Part shown: positions 38,002 through 45,399 of the stretch, one piece after another
How positions within the stretch are numbered: the first letter of the stretch is position 1
Layout: every line of letters begins with the position of its first letter
NCBI GenBank assembly: GCA_016195265.1
Contig: JACPZW010000024.1
Span: 37,176-101,175 of the forward strand
Length of the DNA: 64,000 nt
DNA from: Acidobacteriota bacterium
GTDB taxonomy: Bacteria; Acidobacteriota; Vicinamibacteria; Vicinamibacterales; CAVVIG01
Direction of reading: 5' to 3'
The notes under the pieces: generated by a model
Database searches by the model: none
What the model was told of the DNA's origin: nothing
What the model saw: the letters and a program-made list of their open reading frames with translations, nothing else
Made by a program: the position numbers and the translations under genes

Positions 38002-38808
38002 ATGAACTGGATCTCGGCGTTTCGTCATGTCCCCTCGCTCGTCGATGTCATCGACATCCTCGTCGTGTCGGTCCTCATTTACGAGGTGATGAAGCTCATC
38101 CGCGGCACGCGCGCCGTGCAGATGGTGTTCGGCGGCGGCCTTTTCGTCGCCCTGTTTTACGGCTCACGATGGGCACACCTTGAAACCGTCAACTGGCTCG
38201 TGCGCAATCTGGCCGGCTACATCGTGTTCGCCGTGATCGTGCTGTTTCAGTCGGACATCCGACGCGCCCTCGCGCACTTCGGCCGCGCACCATTCTTCCG
38301 GTACCTGGCCAAGACGGAATCCGCGGAGGAGACGATCGAGGAACTGATTGTCGCGGCCAGCATGCTCTCGACGCAGCGCGTCGGCGCCATCATCGCGATC
38401 GAGCGCCAGATCGGACTGCGCAGCTACATCGAGGGCGGCATTCCGCTCGATGCGGTGCTGACGTACGATCTCCTGTTGAGCATTTTCCTGCCGTCCTCTC
38501 CGCTGCATGACGGCGCGGTCATCGTGCAGGAGGACCGCGTGGCGGCGGCTGCGTGCTTTCTGCCGCTGACGGTGAACCCGCGTCTCAGCAAGGAACTCGG
38601 ATCGCGGCACCGCGCGGCGATCGGGTTGACGGAGGAAAACGATGCCGTCGCGATCGTCGTGTCCGAGGAAACCGGCGGCATTTCCGTCGTCGCCGACGGA
38701 CAAATCGAGCGCGGGCTCGACACCGACGAACTGCGCGGGCGCCTGCGATCGCTCGTCCTGCAGCGCCGCGCGAAACAGGCCCGGACGCGCGCGCCGCAGT
38801 TGACGTAA
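38002..38808 (+). CDS. cdaA: Diadenylate cyclase CdaA
   Basis: The 268-residue membrane enzyme makes c-di-AMP from two ATP. It has about three N-terminal membrane helices (VIDILVVSVLIYEVM, MVFGGGLFVALFYG, GYIVFAVIVLFQ) and a DAC domain with the catalytic SPLHDGAVIV and GSRHRAAIGL motifs. The ATG at 38002 follows the repeat spacer. The order cdaA-cdaR-glmM is conserved from Firmicutes to Acidobacteriota. Confidence 0.95.
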   Translation: MNWISAFRHVPSLVDVIDILVVSVLIYEVMKLIRGTRAVQMVFGGGLFVALFYGSRWAHLETVNWLVRNLAGYIVFAVIVLFQSDIRRALAHFGRAPFFRYLAKTESAEETIEELIVAASMLSTQRVGAIIAIERQIGLRSYIEGGIPLDAVLTYDLLLSIFLPSSPLHDGAVIVQEDRVAAAACFLPLTVNPRLSKELGSRHRAAIGLTEENDAVAIVVSEETGGISVVADGQIERGLDTDELRGRLRSLVLQRRAKQARTRAPQLT

Positions 38809-38816
38809 GTGACGTG

Positions 38817-39743
38817 ATGCGACCCATCTGGCCGTTCCGGCATGTCGGGCTCAAGCTGCTCTCGCTGGCGATGGCAGTCCTGCTGTGGATGACGGTGGCG
38901 GGCCAGGAGATCGTCGAGCGCGGGCTGCGCGTGCCGCTCGAGATTCAACAGATGCCCGCGGGCGTCGAGCTGAGCGGCGAGCCGCCGGCGACCGTCGACG
39001 TCCGCGTGCGCGGCGAATCGGGCGCGCTCAGCCGCGTCGGCCCGGGTGACGTCGTCGCGGTGCTCGACCTGCGCTCGGCGCGCACCGGGCGGCGGTTGTT
39101 TCCGGTCACGCCCGATCAGGTGCGCGCGCCCTTCGGCGTGGAAGTGGTCCAGGTGCTGCCGTCCGCGATCGCGATGGCGTTCGAAGCATCGGCGACGAGG
39201 TCGGTGCCCGTGGCGCCCGCCGTGGACGGCCGGCCCGCGCCCGGCTACATCGTCGGACCGATCACGAGCGACCCGCAGACCGTGGAGATCGTCGGCCCGG
39301 AGAGCGCCGTGCGCCGCGCGACCGACGCGCCGACCGAGCCGGTGCCGGTGTCCGGCGCCCGCGATCGCGTCCGCGAAAATGTGATCATCGGTCTGGTCGA
39401 TCCGTCGCTGCGGCTCAAGAACACGCGGACCGCCACGGTCACCGTGCAGATTCTCCCCGCGCCGCTCGAGCGCGCGCTTCGCCGCCGCCCCGTGCAGCTG
39501 AGAAACCTCGAGCCGAATCTCGAGGCGCAGGCCGAACCGGCGACCGTGGACGTGACGCTTCGCGGCGTCAAGGCCGCGCTCGATCGTGTCGAGCCGGACG
39601 ACATCGTGGCGTACATCGATCTCGCCAGGCTCGGACCGGGCGAGTACACGCTCACCGTGCACGCCGACGCGTCGCCGGACGCCGGCGTCACCCACGTCGA
39701 GCCCGCGACAGTGCAGGCGCGAATCACCAGTGGCAAGCGCTGA
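38817..39743 (+). CDS. cdaR: YbbR-domain protein CdaR, regulator of CdaA
   Basis: The 308-residue protein has one N-terminal membrane anchor (LKLLSLAMAVLLWMTVAGQ) and then at least three YbbR-type beta domains facing outside (e.g. RGLRVPLEIQQMPAG, APGYIVGPITSDPQTVEIVGPES, YIDLARLGPGEYTLTVHAD). CdaR binds and modulates CdaA at the membrane in characterised species. It starts eight bases after cdaA, and its stop overlaps the glmM start. Confidence 0.9.
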   Translation: MRPIWPFRHVGLKLLSLAMAVLLWMTVAGQEIVERGLRVPLEIQQMPAGVELSGEPPATVDVRVRGESGALSRVGPGDVVAVLDLRSARTGRRLFPVTPDQVRAPFGVEVVQVLPSAIAMAFEASATRSVPVAPAVDGRPAPGYIVGPITSDPQTVEIVGPESAVRRATDAPTEPVPVSGARDRVRENVIIGLVDPSLRLKNTRTATVTVQILPAPLERALRRRPVQLRNLEPNLEAQAEPATVDVTLRGVKAALDRVEPDDIVAYIDLARLGPGEYTLTVHADASPDAGVTHVEPATVQARITSGKR

Positions 39744-41223
39744 CGCCCCGCGACTGTTCGGCACCGACGGCGTCCGCGGCGTTGCCGGCCGGCCGCCGCT
39801 CGATCGGCCCACCGTTCGCCGGCTCGGCGCGGCGCTCGTCCGCGCGCTGCCCCGCGGTGCGGATGTAGGCCGGGTGCTTTCGGATGTAGTGCTTTCGGAT
39901 GTAGGCCGGGTCCTTTCGGACCCGGCTGATCAGGATGTAGGCCGGGTCCTCTCAGATGTAGGCCGGGTCCTCCCGGACCCGGCGAGCCAATCTGACGGGG
40001 CTCCGCACTTTCTGATCGGCCGCGACACGCGCGAGTCGGGCGGCTGGATTGAAGCCGAGCTCGCGCACGGCGCCGCCGGCGCGGGCGCGATCGTGACGAG
40101 CGCCGGCGTCGTGCCGACCCCCGCCGTCGCCTATCTCACGCGCACCGGACCGTTCGACGCGGGCGTCGTGATCTCCGCGTCGCACAATCCGTACGAGGAC
40201 AACGGCATCAAGGTGTTCTCGCATCAAGGCGAAAAATGCAGCGAGCGCGTCGAGCGCGATGTCGAGGCGATGCTCGTCGACGCATCGTGGCAGGCCCGGA
40301 GCGGGGAGCCGGGCCCGGTCACGCGCGCCGATCTGGTCGGCGGCTACCTCGATCATCTCCGAGCGATATTGTCCGGTCCGTCCGCGCCCGTAACGGCCGG
40401 CTTCAGACTCGCCATCGACTGCGCGAACGGCGCGACGACGGACGTCGCGCCGCGGCTGTTCGGCGGTCTGGGCTTCGAAACGGTGGTCATCGGCAATCAG
40501 CCGGACGGGCGCAACATCAACCTGCGGTGCGGCTCGACCCATCCCGATGCGCTCGCGCGGGTCGTCGTCGAGCGCGCCTGCCGCATGGGCGTGGCGTTCG
40601 ACGGCGACGGCGACCGCGCGATCTTCGTGGACGCGCGCGGGCGCGTGGTGGACGGCGACGCGGTGCTCTTCATGTGCGCGCGCCAGCTCCAGCGCGAGGG
40701 CCGGCTGAAGGGCAGCGCGATCGTCGCGACCGTGATGAGCAACATCGGCCTCGAGCTGGCGCTGCGGCCGCACGGCATCGACCTGGTGCGCTGCGCCGTC
40801 GGCGACAAGTACGTGATGGAGGAGATGATCGCGCGCGGCCTGTCCCTCGGCGGCGAGCAGTCCGGCCACATCATCTTCTCGGACTATCTGTTCACCGGCG
40901 ACGGCCTGTGCACGGCGCTGAACGTGATCCGCACGGTCCTGCTGACCGGCCGGACGCTCGGAGATCTGGCGTCGGACCTCGTGACGCACCCGCAGGTGCT
41001 GCTGAACGTTCGCGTGCGCGAGAAAGTGGATCTGCGGACCGTGCCCGCCGTCGCCGCCGCGATGTCCAGCGTCGAGGCGCGTGTCGAGGGCCGAGGCCGG
41101 CTGCTCGTTCGCTATTCCGGCACCGAGCCGCTGCTGAGGGTCATGCTTGAAGGGAAGGATCACGGCGAGATTCAGAAGTGGGCGCAGGAGATCGTTGATG
41201 TTGTGAAGAAGGAGCTTGGATAA
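39730..41223 (+). CDS. glmM: Phosphoglucosamine mutase GlmM, with an in-frame repeat insertion
   Basis: GlmM converts glucosamine-6-phosphate to glucosamine-1-phosphate for cell-wall precursors. Motifs: LFGTDGVRGVAG, the phosphoserine loop VISASHNPYEDNGIK, metal loop FDGDGDRAIFVD, GGEQSGHIIF and RYSGTEPLLRVM. At 497 residues it is about 45 longer than the family norm; the excess, starting DVGRVLSDVVLSDVGRVLSD, lies between the N-terminal helix (ALVRALPRGA) and FLIGRDTRESG and is encoded by REP-like elements. The GTG start overlaps the end of cdaR. Confidence 0.95.
   Translation: MASADAPRLFGTDGVRGVAGRPPLDRPTVRRLGAALVRALPRGADVGRVLSDVVLSDVGRVLSDPADQDVGRVLSDVGRVLPDPASQSDGAPHFLIGRDTRESGGWIEAELAHGAAGAGAIVTSAGVVPTPAVAYLTRTGPFDAGVVISASHNPYEDNGIKVFSHQGEKCSERVERDVEAMLVDASWQARSGEPGPVTRADLVGGYLDHLRAILSGPSAPVTAGFRLAIDCANGATTDVAPRLFGGLGFETVVIGNQPDGRNINLRCGSTHPDALARVVVERACRMGVAFDGDGDRAIFVDARGRVVDGDAVLFMCARQLQREGRLKGSAIVATVMSNIGLELALRPHGIDLVRCAVGDKYVMEEMIARGLSLGGEQSGHIIFSDYLFTGDGLCTALNVIRTVLLTGRTLGDLASDLVTHPQVLLNVRVREKVDLRTVPAVAAAMSSVEARVEGRGRLLVRYSGTEPLLRVMLEGKDHGEIQKWAQEIVDVVKKELG
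39861..39988. repeat. REP-like array GATGTAGGCCGGGTCCTTTCGG inside glmM
   Basis: Five partial or full copies of GATGTAGGCCGGGTCC occur, with two GGACCCGGC inverted arms. The length keeps the reading frame open and adds about 43 codons. Confidence 0.93.
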
Positions 41224-41447
41224 GGTGCTGGGTGCTTGGTGCGGGGTGCTTGGTGCCGTGCAGGGTGCTGCGTGCTGGGTGCTGTGCTGGGTGCCGAGTG
41301 CTAGGTGCGGCTCGTTCTCCGGCTCGTGCGTCGCACTCAGCGCGTGGCACCCAGCACGGTACGCCGCACCAGGCACCAAGCACCAGGCACCAAGCACCTT
41401 GCACCAAGCACGGCACCCAGCACCACGCACCCAGCACCAGGCACCCG
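41224..41447. repeat. Long inverted spacer of GGTGCTGGGTGC and GCACCAAGCACC tandems
   Basis: Between glmM and pdxJ, about 80 bases of GGTGCTTGGTGC-type units are followed by a short unique loop (CGGCTCGTTCTCCGGCTCG) and about 100 bases of GCACCAGGCACC-type units. The whole transcript segment could form a hairpin of more than 70 imperfect pairs. No gene is present. Confidence 0.93.
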
Positions 41448-42197
41448 ATGATTAAGCTATCCGTCAACGTGAATAAGGTTGCGACCCTTCGCAACTCGCG
41501 CGGCGGGCATTCGCCGAGCGTACTCGACGCGGTCGACGGGTGCGTTGCGGCGGGCGCGCCAGGAATCACCGTGCATCCACGCGCCGATCAGCGGCACATC
41601 ACGCCCGCCGATGTCCGGGCCATCGTGCGGCGGCTGCGCGACACGGCGCCGGGCGTTGAATACAACATCGAAGGCGATCCGCGTCCGGATCTGCTCGCCC
41701 TCGTCGACGAAGTGCGGCCCGATCAGTGCACGCTCGTGCCGGTGAAGCCGGGCGAAGTGACGAGCGAGGCCGGGTGGCGGCCGGGGCCGGCGACGGCGAC
41801 GCTGCCGGACGTCATCGCGCGGCTGCATGCGCGCGGCATTCGCGTCAGCGTGTTCGTCGATGCCGAGCCGGATCCGATTGCCTGGGCCGCGTCGGTGGGT
41901 GCCGATCGCATCGAGCTCTACACGGAGCCGTTCGCGCGCGCGTTCGAGCAGGGCATGGACGCCGGGCGCCGCTCGTTCGCCCGCTACGCCGAGGCGGCCC
42001 GGCGCGCGCACGATCTCGGCCTCGGCATCAACGCCGGCCACGATTTGGATCTCGACAACCTGGTGATCTTTCGCGAGCTGCCGTTTCTCGACGAAGTATC
42101 GATTGGCCACGCGATCATGTCGCGCGCGCTGTTTGTGGGGTTGTCGACGGTCGTGCGGGAGTATCTTGCGGTCCTATCTCCGGACGCAGTGGTATGA
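41448..42197 (+). CDS. pdxJ: Pyridoxine 5'-phosphate synthase PdxJ
   Basis: PdxJ condenses 1-deoxyxylulose 5-phosphate with amino-acetone phosphate to form vitamin B6. The 249-residue TIM barrel shows KLSVNVNKVATLRNSRGG, ITVHPRADQRHI, EYNIEGDP, CTLVPVKPGEVTSEAGW, ELYTEPFA, GINAGHDLDLDNL and VSIGHAIMSRA. ATG at 41448 lies at the end of the repeat spacer. It ends the housekeeping run. Confidence 0.95.
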   Translation: MIKLSVNVNKVATLRNSRGGHSPSVLDAVDGCVAAGAPGITVHPRADQRHITPADVRAIVRRLRDTAPGVEYNIEGDPRPDLLALVDEVRPDQCTLVPVKPGEVTSEAGWRPGPATATLPDVIARLHARGIRVSVFVDAEPDPIAWAASVGADRIELYTEPFARAFEQGMDAGRRSFARYAEAARRAHDLGLGINAGHDLDLDNLVIFRELPFLDEVSIGHAIMSRALFVGLSTVVREYLAVLSPDAVV

Positions 42198-42205
42198 TCG
42201 AAGAC

Positions 42206-42302
42206 CGTTTTAACCACAGAGGACACGGGGGACACGGAGGTGGATACCTTCACACGTAGGTACCAGATCCGTTCCCGTGTCCGCTGTGTCCTCCGTGGTT
42301 GA
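42206..42302. repeat. AACCACAGAGGACACGGGGGACACGG ... CCGTGTCCTCCGTGGTT inverted spacer
   Basis: The left arm TTTTAACCACAGAGGACACGG pairs with GTGTCCTCCGTGGTTGATTTTC. The loop carries TACCTTCACACGTAGGTACC. It separates pdxJ from the microcompartment block. Confidence 0.88.
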
Positions 42303-42315
42303 TTTTCTTGAGATC

Positions 42316-42936
42316 ATGAAATCTGACGCCATCGCCTTCGGCATCGCCGGTGTCCTGTTCGGCCTCCTCGCCGGCTGGATCATCGGCTCGCAGCAGGCCG
42401 CGCTGCGGCCGCCGACGGCGGTCCCCGCGCAGCAGGCCGCGGCGAACGCGCCGGCGGGCGGCGGAACGACTCGCGCGGCCGTCCTCGACGAAACCCAGGT
42501 GAACGCCCTGAAGTCGGTCGCCGAGCGCGACCCGAAGAACGCGACGCCGCGCGTCCAGATCGCCAACCTGTACTTCGACGCCGAGAAGTACGACGATGCC
42601 ATCAAGTGGTACGGCGAGGCGCTGGCGCTGACGCCCAACGACGTCAACGTCAGCACGGACCTGGGCGTTTGCTACTACTACACGAACCAGCCCGACAAAG
42701 CGCTCGAGCGGTTCGCGAAGTCGCTGAAGCTCGATCCCAAACACGCCAAGACGCTGCTGAACGTCGGCATCGTGCGCGCGTTCGGCAAGCAGGATCTCGC
42801 CGGCGCGACGGAAGCGTGGCAGGCCGTGCTGAAAGTCGCGCCCGACAGCCCGGAAGGGCAGGCCGCCAAGCGCGCGCTCGACAGTCTGAGCTCGGCGCAC
42901 CCGGGCGTGGGCGGGACGCAGAAGCCGGGGGCGTGA
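42316..42936 (+). CDS. Membrane-anchored TPR protein
   Basis: The 206-residue product has one N-terminal membrane anchor (AIAFGIAGVLFGLLAGWIIG), an Ala/Pro-rich linker and three TPR-like repeats (ATPRVQIANLYFDAEKYDDAIKWY, VNVSTDLGVCYYYTNQPDKALE, AKTLLNVGIVRAFGKQDLAGA). TPRs mediate protein contacts. The TGA overlaps the next ATG. It is first in the run that leads into the microcompartment genes, but a link to shell function is only positional. Confidence 0.82.
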   Translation: MKSDAIAFGIAGVLFGLLAGWIIGSQQAALRPPTAVPAQQAAANAPAGGGTTRAAVLDETQVNALKSVAERDPKNATPRVQIANLYFDAEKYDDAIKWYGEALALTPNDVNVSTDLGVCYYYTNQPDKALERFAKSLKLDPKHAKTLLNVGIVRAFGKQDLAGATEAWQAVLKVAPDSPEGQAAKRALDSLSSAHPGVGGTQKPGA

Positions 42937-43217
42937 TGCTGCGCTTCGCGCTGCTGGCCATTCTGATTCCGCTCATCGCGCGGATGTTCTGGCGCGCCGT
43001 GGACCACTTCATCGAGGGCATCACCGGGCAGAACGCTCAGACGCGCCATCCGGCGTCGCGGCCGCCGGCGCCGCCGCAGGGCGTCCAGATGGTGCGCGAT
43101 CCCGTGTGCGGGACGTTCGTCCAGCCGGAGCGCGCCGTGACGATTCTCGACGGCCGCTCGCGCGTCTTCTTCTGTTCTGACGCGTGCCGCGACAAGTACC
43201 GCGCGAGAACCGCATGA
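42936..43217 (+). CDS. Small membrane protein with YHS-like metal motif
   Basis: The 93-residue product has an N-terminal membrane helix (MLRFALLAILIPLIARMFW), a Pro-rich linker and a YHS-like end: MVRDPVCGTFVQPERAV, then VFFCSDACRDKYRA. Four-residue DPVC and CSDAC cysteines are typical of YHS domains thought to bind metal. Start and stop overlap both neighbours (TGATG and ATGA), so translation is coupled with the aldolase. Confidence 0.75.
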   Translation: MLRFALLAILIPLIARMFWRAVDHFIEGITGQNAQTRHPASRPPAPPQGVQMVRDPVCGTFVQPERAVTILDGRSRVFFCSDACRDKYRARTA

Positions 43218-44068
43218 CGCCCGAGTCCATGCTGCGCGCCGACATCGTCGAGGTCGGCCGGCGCATGTACGCGCGCGGCTACACGGCGTCGAACGACGGC
43301 AACATCAGCGTGCGGCTCGGATCCGATCGGCTTGTCATGACGCCCAAGAGCGTGTGCAAGGGCTTCATGACGCCCGACATGATGTGCATCACGGATCTCG
43401 ACGGGAAGAAGCTGCAGGGCGACCGCGATCCGTCGTCCGAGATGCTGATGCACCTTGAGGTCTACCGGCAGCGGCCCGACGTGCAGGCGGTCGTCCACGC
43501 GCATCCGCCGACGGCGACCGGCTTCGCGGTCGCAGGCATTCCGCTCGACCGCGCCGTGCTGGCCGAAGTGCTCACGACGCTCGGCAGCATTCCGATCGCG
43601 GAGTACGCGACGCCGTCCACGCGCGCGCTGCCCGAGGCCGTGCGCAAGTACATCAAGGCGCACGACGGCATGCTGCTGGCCAACCACGGCGCGCTGACTG
43701 TCGGGACCGATCTCTACGCCGCGTATTTCAAGATGGAAACCATCGAGCACTTCGCGAAGATCAGTCTGGTCGCGCGGCTGCTCGGCGGCGAAAACCTGAT
43801 TTCGCGCGACGAGGTGATGCGGCTGCAGGAGCTGCGCGGCACGTATGGCATCAAGGCGCCGGCGCCGATTTGCGCGGATGACGCCCTTGCGCAGGATCCC
43901 GCGAATTGCCAGGTGGTGCAGGCCCCCGCGGGCGACGGCGCGCGCCTGGTGCCCAACGCGGTCCAGCGGGCCGTCGACGCCGCGCAGCACAATGACGAGG
44001 GCGAAATTCGGTTAACATACCGCGAGTTGTCGGCATTGATCGAAGACGCGGTGAGGCATCTGCAGTAA
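43214..44068 (+). CDS. Class II (L-fuculose-phosphate-type) aldolase with C-terminal encapsulation-like helix
   Basis: The 284-residue protein has the class II aldolase/adducin fold: YTASNDGNISVRLG near residue 25, catalytic Glu76 in SSEMLMH, Zn ligands His95 and His97 in VVHAHPPTA, and the third His in METIEHFAKI or LLANHGALT. Family members cleave fuculose- or rhamnulose-1-phosphate to lactaldehyde and DHAP. After the enzyme core (~225 residues) a Pro/Ala-rich linker leads to a final amphipathic helix (LTYRELSALIEDAVRHLQ) resembling the peptides that target cargo to microcompartments. Shell genes follow directly, so it is the likely signature enzyme. Confidence 0.88.
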   Translation: MTPESMLRADIVEVGRRMYARGYTASNDGNISVRLGSDRLVMTPKSVCKGFMTPDMMCITDLDGKKLQGDRDPSSEMLMHLEVYRQRPDVQAVVHAHPPTATGFAVAGIPLDRAVLAEVLTTLGSIPIAEYATPSTRALPEAVRKYIKAHDGMLLANHGALTVGTDLYAAYFKMETIEHFAKISLVARLLGGENLISRDEVMRLQELRGTYGIKAPAPICADDALAQDPANCQVVQAPAGDGARLVPNAVQRAVDAAQHNDEGEIRLTYRELSALIEDAVRHLQ

Positions 44069-44150
44069 TGCGGATTGAGGAATGCGGAATGCGGATTAGG
44101 GGAAGGCGGTCTTCAATCCGCACTCCGCAATCCTCAATCCGCAATTAAAG
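44067..44150. repeat. GCGGATTGAGGAATGCGGAATGCGG ... CCGCACTCCGCAATCCTCAATCCGC inverted spacer
   Basis: Tandem GCGGATTGAGGAATGCGG (44070-44097) is mirrored by TCCGCAATCCTCAATCCGCAATT (44125-44147) immediately before the AAAGGAG ribosome site of the shell gene. A close relative is at 63217-63317. Confidence 0.9.
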
Positions 44151-44159
44151 GAGATCCCC

Positions 44160-44453
44160 ATGGGCGAGGCATTAGGGATGGTGGAAACCAAGGGCCTGGT
44201 CGCGATGATCGAGGCCGCCGACGCGATGGTCAAGGCGGCGAAGGTCACGCTGGTCGGCTGGGAGAAAATCGGCGCGGGCTACGTGACCGCGATCGTGCGC
44301 GGCGACGTCGCGGCGGTCAAAGCCGCGACCGACGCCGGCGCCGCAGCGGCCCGCCGGGTCGGCGAGCTCGTGTCGGTGCACGTCATCCCGCGTCCGCACG
44401 CGAACCTCGAAGACGCGCTGCCGATCGGGAAGGCCACGACCTCGAAGGCGTAA
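44160..44453 (+). CDS. BMC-H shell protein (hexamer-forming)
   Basis: The 97-residue protein is a single BMC domain: [69 protein letters not shown]. Family members form cyclic hexamers that tile microcompartment facets; the central pore is lined by the loop after the second strand (KIGAGYV). A strong AAAGGAGATCCCC precedes ATG at 44160, as expected for the most abundant shell protein. It starts the three pentamer genes. Confidence 0.95.
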   Translation: MGEALGMVETKGLVAMIEAADAMVKAAKVTLVGWEKIGAGYVTAIVRGDVAAVKAATDAGAAAARRVGELVSVHVIPRPHANLEDALPIGKATTSKA

Positions 44454-44459
44454 TAACTT

Positions 44460-44729
44460 TTGCTCCTCGCCAAAGTCGTCGGAACCGTTGTCGCGACGCG
44501 CAAGGATCCGCGGCTCGTCAGCAGCACGCTGCTCGTCGTCCGCCCGATCGATCCCCGCGGCAAACTCGAAGGCAACCATCTCGTCGCCGTGGACACCGTG
44601 CAGGCGGGCGTCGGCGAGACCGTGCTGATCGTCAGCGGCAGCTCCGCGCGCATGGCCGCCGGGCTCAAGGATTGCCCGGTGGACGCCGCGATCGTCGGCG
44701 TCATCGACGCGGTGGAGATGAACGAATAA
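44460..44729 (+). CDS. BMC-P shell pentamer protein 1 (EutN/CcmL family)
   Basis: The 89-residue protein has the EutN/CcmL pattern: LLAKVVGTVVATRKDPRLVSSTLLVVRP, LVAVDTVQAGVGETVLIVSGSSARMA and DAAIVGVIDAVEM. Pentamers cap shell vertices. The TTG at 44460 is the only start that keeps the conserved first residues; there is no obvious ribosome site, so translation may depend on the BMC-H gene. It overlaps the next gene by one base (TAATG). Confidence 0.92.
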   Translation: MLLAKVVGTVVATRKDPRLVSSTLLVVRPIDPRGKLEGNHLVAVDTVQAGVGETVLIVSGSSARMAAGLKDCPVDAAIVGVIDAVEMNE

Positions 44730-44998
44730 TGCACCTCGGTCGAATCATCGGCGACATCGTCATGACGCGGAAGGACGAGAACCTCGAGGGCATCACGCTG
44801 CTCATCGTCCAGCCGTTGACGCCGAAGCGCGAGCCGGCCGGACGGCCGCTGGTCGCCGTCGACGCCGTCGGCGCGGGCGTCGGCGAGGAAGTGTTCTTCG
44901 TCCGCGGCAAAGAGGCGAGCTTTCCGTTCTATCCCGCTGAGCCGCCGGTGGATGCCGGAATCGTGGGAATCGTGGATCACTGGGATGTTGAGAGGTGA
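44729..44998 (+). CDS. BMC-P shell pentamer protein 2 (EutN/CcmL family)
   Basis: This 89-residue paralog begins MHLGRIIGDIVMTRKDENLEG and continues with LIVQPLTPKREPAGRPLVAVDAVGAGVGEEVFFVRG and DAGIVGIVDHWDV. The segment after the second strand (KEASFPFYPAEPP) differs from the other two paralogs and may alter vertex packing or pore. Start and stop coupling with the preceding gene suggest equal output. Confidence 0.92.
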   Translation: MHLGRIIGDIVMTRKDENLEGITLLIVQPLTPKREPAGRPLVAVDAVGAGVGEEVFFVRGKEASFPFYPAEPPVDAGIVGIVDHWDVER

Positions 44999-45122
44999 GG
45001 ATTTGAGGATTTGAGGATCTGAGAATCTGAGGATTTGAAACAGGGAAGAGTCGCCCGGCTCTGCAATTTTCAAAATCCTCACATCCTCACATCCTCACAT
45101 CCTCACATCCTCAAATTACAAC
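44994..45122. repeat. TGAGGATTTGAGGATCTGAG ... CCTCACATCCTCACATCCTCA inverted spacer
   Basis: Left arm: about five copies of TTGAGGAT. Right arm: about five copies of ATCCTCAC plus ATCCTCAAAT. The loop includes AGGGAAGAGTCGCCCGGC. The hairpin lies between the second and third pentamer genes. Confidence 0.92.
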
Positions 45123-45123
45123 G

Positions 45124-45399
45124 ATGTTGATCGCAAGGGTCATCGGGACCGTCGTTTCGACACAGAAGCACCGCACGTTCGAGGGCGCAAAGCTGCTGCT
45201 CGTGCAGCCGCTGAACATCGACGACACGCCGCGTGGCGTCGCGCTGCTGGCCGTGGATGGCGTCGGCGCGGGCGTCCACGAGAAGGTGCTGATTGTGCTC
45301 GAGGGACGCGCCGCGGGAGAGGCGCTTGGGAAAAAGGCGGCGCCGGTCGACGCGGCCATTATCGGCATCATCGATCAGGTCGACGTGACGGTGGCGTGA
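45124..45399 (+). CDS. BMC-P shell pentamer protein 3 (EutN/CcmL family)
   Basis: The 91-residue protein starts MLIARVIGTVVSTQKHRTFEGAKLLLVQP, then ALLAVDGVGAGVHEKVLIVLEGRAAGEALG and DAAIIGIIDQVDV. Three pentamer paralogs with one hexamer is an arrangement seen in several catabolic microcompartment loci of Planctomycetes, Verrucomicrobia and Acidobacteriota. The stop overlaps the start of the small cysteine-rich gene. Confidence 0.93.
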   Translation: MLIARVIGTVVSTQKHRTFEGAKLLLVQPLNIDDTPRGVALLAVDGVGAGVHEKVLIVLEGRAAGEALGKKAAPVDAAIIGIIDQVDVTVA

